Shown piece by piece: positions 60,101 to 64,000 of a stretch of 64,000 nucleotides of DNA. Positions within the stretch are counted from its first letter, which is position 1, and each line of letters begins with the position of its first letter. The stretch is from Coniella vitis (lineage: Eukaryota > Ascomycota > Sordariomycetes > Diaporthales > Schizoparmaceae). The notes beneath the pieces were generated by a model. That model searched no databases and was not told the DNA's origin. It saw nothing but the letters and a program-made list of their open reading frames with translations. The translations under genes and the position numbers were made by a program. Where the stretch lies: positions 3,356,501 to 3,420,500 of the forward strand of contig WUJK01000004.1 of NCBI GenBank assembly GCA_011317545.1. The letters run 5' to 3'.

Positions 60101-61294
60101 GTAGCGAGAGTTGTATGACTGGAATTGCAATTCAGAAACGAAACAATGAAGCTCCGTTAGCTCTGACAAAATGGGCTACATCACTGTGGTCGCTCGCGCT
60201 CCATGGTAGCCATGAGGTAGCAGAGATAGTATCTAGAAGACAATATTCGTTGTGGTGGAAACATGGTTATCTTGGCCAAACACAAGCAGTACAGCACATG
60301 CGACCATACCTAGTGGAAAGCTTGGGATCCCGTCCGCTCTCCCCTAAATAAGCCACTAAGGGCCGGATTAGTAGTTAAGTGGGTGACCATTAGCGAATAC
60401 CCGGTGTTGCATGTTTTTGTCCTTTTGCTCAGGTCTTTCACTCGTTATTATATGCACTATTTTCGGCCAAATAATACATAGTAACACAAATCGCTCAATT
60501 TACTTTTACTATGTAATTGCAGAGCAATGAGAAAACAATGCTTAAGGGGGTCCTGGTATCCGTTGCGGACCAAAAGAGAGGCATTTGTTCTTATAAATTG
60601 CAAGCTGAATACGCATGAAAGTAGAATATGCGCCCGTTGAAATACACCTGAAACCGCCCTCGACTCCCGAAACACCCAATTGCTGCGCTCCAAATAATGC
60701 TCTCGTGTTCCTAGGTATGTGTTGCTTCTTCTTCTAATAACCTTCAGAAATGCGAATTCCACCACATTGTATCATGTCCGATCCATCTGCAGTAGTAGTT
60801 TGATCCTGAGGCTGTTTATTTTCTTATGGCTGCTGGTGAGAAAGTGGGAAACGTTGGTCCCATACCATGTCAGCTCGCCGCGCGTAGCCGTTTGCTTTTG
60901 GAGACGACAGCCTTCGTATGGTCTGGTGGCATGTGCCCAGCCCTGCTACCAGGCTACTGATATTTCGGAACTATGCCGCTCGCGCTCAGAGGACCAAAAA
61001 AGGGCGCGTCGGACTTTGCTTTGACCAACCGGCTTTATGGGAGGGGAGCAGAGACACATACGCATACATAGGACTTGTCCAGTGTGGAGTTTCAGCTGCC
61101 CTGCCAAACAGAAGCAACACCTTCAGGGTGGCTGAAAGGTGTTCTATTGAGCCGGCTTGTACCCGCAAGAGACCACGAGGATCTAGCCGCTAAGATTCAC
61201 AACATATCACTGTTACGTGATACCAAGCCCGCAGCCACTCCGTTACGTAAATGCTCTCATGTTGCCGAAAGCGTCTCTTTTGTTGTAAACAGTT
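60101..61294. other. Convergent 3' intergenic region
   Basis: 1.2 kb between the stops of the methyltransferase-like gene and the LRR gene. It contains TACATAGTA at 60475 and TACTATGTA at 60507, 32 bp apart and in opposite orientation. No coding region supported. Confidence 0.6.
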
Positions 61295-61317
61295 TCAGAC
61301 AGACATTCCATCCTCCG

Positions 61318-61352
<35 letters not shown>

Positions 61353-62977
61353 GGCAGCGCACTGGCTGCTACTTCTGTCGATTGTATCCCGAGCCCTCGG
61401 ATGGGATCTTTGACGCAGTTCCAGGAACACGCCTGTCTGAGAAATGGGACCAATCGCTCATTCACATTTTGAGAAAGTCTCTTTTCGTGCGCCTCAAGCA
61501 TTGGTCGGGGTTGGGTTTGGGGCTGGCCTGCGGCCACCCCACCGGCCTGGACTGTGGGATAGCCTGTCGGTACAGTGCGCTGATACCAGAACTCCCACCA
61601 TTCGATCCACTGCACTGTCGGTCTCACCACTGACCTTTCGCAGACAGTACACGTCCGGCCGCCCATTTCGTGTTGAGAGGCTGTGTCCTCTAAAAGGGTC
61701 ATGAGTTGCGGGTATCTGTCTGCATCGAGTAACTCACTCCAGCCGACCGCAGGAGTGTTTTGAGCGCAAGTCTGCAAAATGAGCTCCATCAAAGACAACA
61801 CCTTTGTCGTCTTTGGCTGTGCCTCGATCGCAGCTCGTTTCACGGGCAAAGAGAGTTCCAGGCCAAGATCCTCCGTCTGCAATTTGGGCATGTGTGGGTC
61901 TATCTGGAACTCGGAATGCAGTCTGCCCTGCGTGTCTGAGAGTTGAATGGGGGTGCGCAGCCATAGTTTGGCATGAAACCCCTGGCTTATCCTGGGTTTT
62001 GACAACCACCGGTTGCCTCGGGCCTCTATGGGCGGTGGAGGCGAGTCTCGCGTCCAGGGAGGACGAGGATCGGCGGTGGTTGGCTGGTAAAAGGGATTCG
62101 GGTGGAGGCTTAGGTGTTCTAATTGGCACTTGTCATCGTATATGAGCTCGAGCAGTTCAAAGGGCAAGGACTTGAGTGACATCTGCGACAAAGTCAGCTC
62201 TTTAAGGTTCTTGAGCTTGAGGATGGCTGCTGGTAATTCATTCAATTGGTTGCCACGCAGACTCAGGGTTCTTATGCAGTCGAGGTCAAAGAGGCTCCTG
62301 GGAAGACGAGTGAGACGGTTGCCGAAGAGAAAGAGGTTGAGTTCTGGTTCCTGGCGGGAGAAAGGCACGCCTCTAGCGACGACGGGAATACACTCAAACT
62401 CGGACAAGAGGGCGATGGTGTCGTTTGAGATGTCCTCCAGCCCGAGACCGCTGCGGCGCATCAGCCATGTTGGCCTTTTGGCATTCGTGACGACATGATC
62501 CGGCTTAGACCAAGCAAGTACTTACGATAAGTCGATATACTCGTCCCCACGGTCAATGTAGCGCTGGATCCGCCTCCGGGCCTCGGCTTCTGCTGGAGAC
62601 AGGCCGGAGGGCTGAGAGGCCCGTGCGAATTTTAAAGGGGTGGCATGGAAACACAAGTCGTCAAGAATGTCGTCAATGGAAGAGGCATCGCTGCCCATGT
62701 AGACACCGCTGTCGGACTGGCGCACAAGCTTGCGCTTGGTCACAGGGGCAGCGCGGTCCACGGGACGTTGTCTGTCCCATGTGCCAATGTACTGCTTTTT
62801 GCGGCGGTCTTGTGTGTAGTTCTCGACAGCCGGATCGTCGTCGCTAGAGAAGATGGCTGGTTCGCTCGAATCTGAAAGGACAAGTGACGCAACGCTTTGC
62901 TTCCTGTCGACCAAGCGCAGCGCCGCAAGGCGAGGCGAATGCGAAGGAAGCGTAGGCTCATCCTGATTGTCTGCCAT
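61295..62977 (-). CDS. Leucine-rich-repeat protein with C-terminal Cys motifs
   Basis: Two exons, 62977-62526 and 62450-61295, with a 75-bp intron (GTAAGT donor, GCTGAT branch, CGCAG acceptor), give 535 aa. The join restores YIDLS-GLGLEDIS, a normal LRR entry. Seen: an acidic/Ser-rich N-terminus (1-150); about four typical LRRs (about 150-270; LNLFLFGNRLTRLP, LSLRGNQLNELP, LTLSQMSLKSLP, LEHLSLHPNPF); a linker; then CTVCERSVVRPTVQWIEWWE (about 430-450), whose CxxC could bind a metal with other Cys further on; and a tail with 12 Thr from an in-frame trinucleotide repeat. LRRs mediate protein binding. No enzymatic domain is visible and the biological role is unknown; related hypothetical proteins are expected across Pezizomycotina. 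Confidence 0.83.
61317..61353 (+). repeat. (GTT)12 microsatellite within the LRR gene
   Basis: Encodes the run of 12 Thr close to the C-terminus of the LRR protein on the - strand. Length changes of whole units would keep the frame. Confidence 0.9.
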
Positions 62978-64000
62978 CTTCTATACAAGAGGCTGGGCGA
63001 TTGCGCGGCCTCAATTCAGTCTTCAATTTCAATTGCACTTCCAGAGGCTGGGCGGTCAATGTTGAGGGTGCGCGGCTTGATGCGTCCTAAAGTGGTCTCG
63101 GTCGCCTGGTTGTGCATCAACCCGCGTCCGGACCCCTTTTTGTCGTTGGATTGCGCCGGATTTATAAGATGGCATACGTCGCAGGTTCTTGGAGTTGGCG
63201 GCACTGGGCAAGGCTGATTGTTGGCAAAGAGGCCCAGTCGCGTGTAGTCCGGAACGGCGAGGACGACGCGTTTATATCTCACAGTGCGCATGTGACTAAT
63301 CGGCACTCACATCGTCCATCTGGGGTGTAAGTCGTCAGGGCGAGTGACGTGGTTATCCGCTATCTAGGTACCTGGGTACGTGCTCTTAAACCATGCTCAC
63401 ATACTATAAAGTACCCAGAAAGTGCTGCATTTTCCCCAAGCATTGCCATGTTTATTTGTGCATTACAGGTTTGCAAGTAGATAATTCTTACATCTATAGA
63501 ACCATAATAAGCCAAAGTGAAGGTACCATGGGTGTAATTACTTTATCATTAGAATACAACCAGTTTCCCGACAGAATCAACCGCACCACCATACTGAGAT
63601 CAAGCGTCAATCGGAATGCATGCCAACATCTTTTACTTTGAACTTGGTCCCGCATAGCTGTTTCTTGACGACTCCTAGGACCGTCGAAGTGGTAATTCTG
63701 CAGATCGGTTATCCAACCAGCAAGGCAATATAGGTTGACAGGGTATGCAACATTCTCCGCGAACTCTTTCTCGCCATTATCCCCTTGCTAATTACTCCAA
63801 GGAGTTCTGACTCTGCAGTCCAGTGCAGTGCAATGGACGGAATTCAACAAGCTGGCGAGAGGGAGAAGCAGGTGGTCAGACATACCCAAGTCAATGTGCT
63901 GTTGAAGGATGCAAGAGAAGGCACTGGTGCACAGAATTGACTGGCATATTCTTCCGCTCATGTGCAGGTCATCAATGCCTGGCCTGATCTTTCCAGAGTA
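62978..64000. other. Upstream region of the LRR gene to window end
   Basis: No coding region with recognisable features. Contains CTAGGTACCTGGGTACG at about 63,365. A gene start beyond the window cannot be excluded. Confidence 0.5.

Noticed and set aside
1..64000. tRNA, rRNA genes and CRISPR arrays.
   Set aside because: No B-box-like GGTTCGAATCC stretch in a cloverleaf context, no rRNA sequence recognised by eye, and no spaced direct repeats of CRISPR type. A tRNA scan could still find one I missed.

Overview
The window looks like DNA from a filamentous ascomycete, probably a sordariomycete and perhaps Hypocreales (the order is an inference). Support comes from short spliceosomal introns (57-214 bp, GT..AG), the gene types present (KOG1/raptor, Tea1-type kelch protein, fungal O-methyltransferase, LaeA-type methyltransferase), and a long AT-rich block with the signature of repeat-induced point mutation (RIP). 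In that block CA/TG dinucleotides are nearly absent and old CAG (Gln) and TGG (Trp) codons read as TAG.

Left half, 1 to about 33,090: no intact gene, only RIP-mutated transposons, which can be resolved into a nest. The outermost is a chromodomain Gypsy LTR element with LTRs at about 662-1144 and 31559-32030. Its RNase H region is split by LINE copy A (5274-29207, + strand), flanked by a 13-bp target-site duplication (TSD). LINE A is split by full-length LINE copy B (about 9807-26621, + strand). B in turn holds full-length LINE copy C (12519-20804, - strand, perfect 16-bp TSD) and a 222-bp 5'-truncated copy D (11915-12136, 14-bp TSD). With the inserts removed, B is about 8.28 kb and C is 8,286 bp, so the unit length is well determined. 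The LINE encodes an AP-type endonuclease, a reverse transcriptase and an RNase H on one strand. The last ~2.6 kb of the unit carries a further ORF on the opposite strand, behind a pyrimidine-rich tract, in all three long copies. This antisense gene inside a LINE is the most unusual thing in the window.

Right half, about 33,098 to 64,000: ordinary GC-richer euchromatin with seven protein genes. They are cytosolic aspartyl-tRNA synthetase (-), KOG1/raptor of TORC1 (-), a Tea1/TeaA kelch cell-end marker (+), a fungal O-methyltransferase (-), a LaeA/TAM-type methyltransferase (-), an intronless methyltransferase-like protein of unknown role (+) and a leucine-rich-repeat protein (-). I rebuilt exon joins from splice sites, reading frame and family conservation; every model closes in frame. 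KOG1 and Tea1 act in growth control and polarity and are transcribed divergently from a 3.4-kb intergenic region. The three methyltransferase genes lie within 10 kb of each other, but no polyketide, peptide or terpene synthase is present, so a biosynthetic cluster is not shown.

Intergenic DNA in the right half is long and contains a strongly over-represented 9-mer, TACTATGTA/TACATAGTA, twice as perfect palindromes, plus several microsatellites. I saw no tRNA, rRNA, telomere repeat or CRISPR array.
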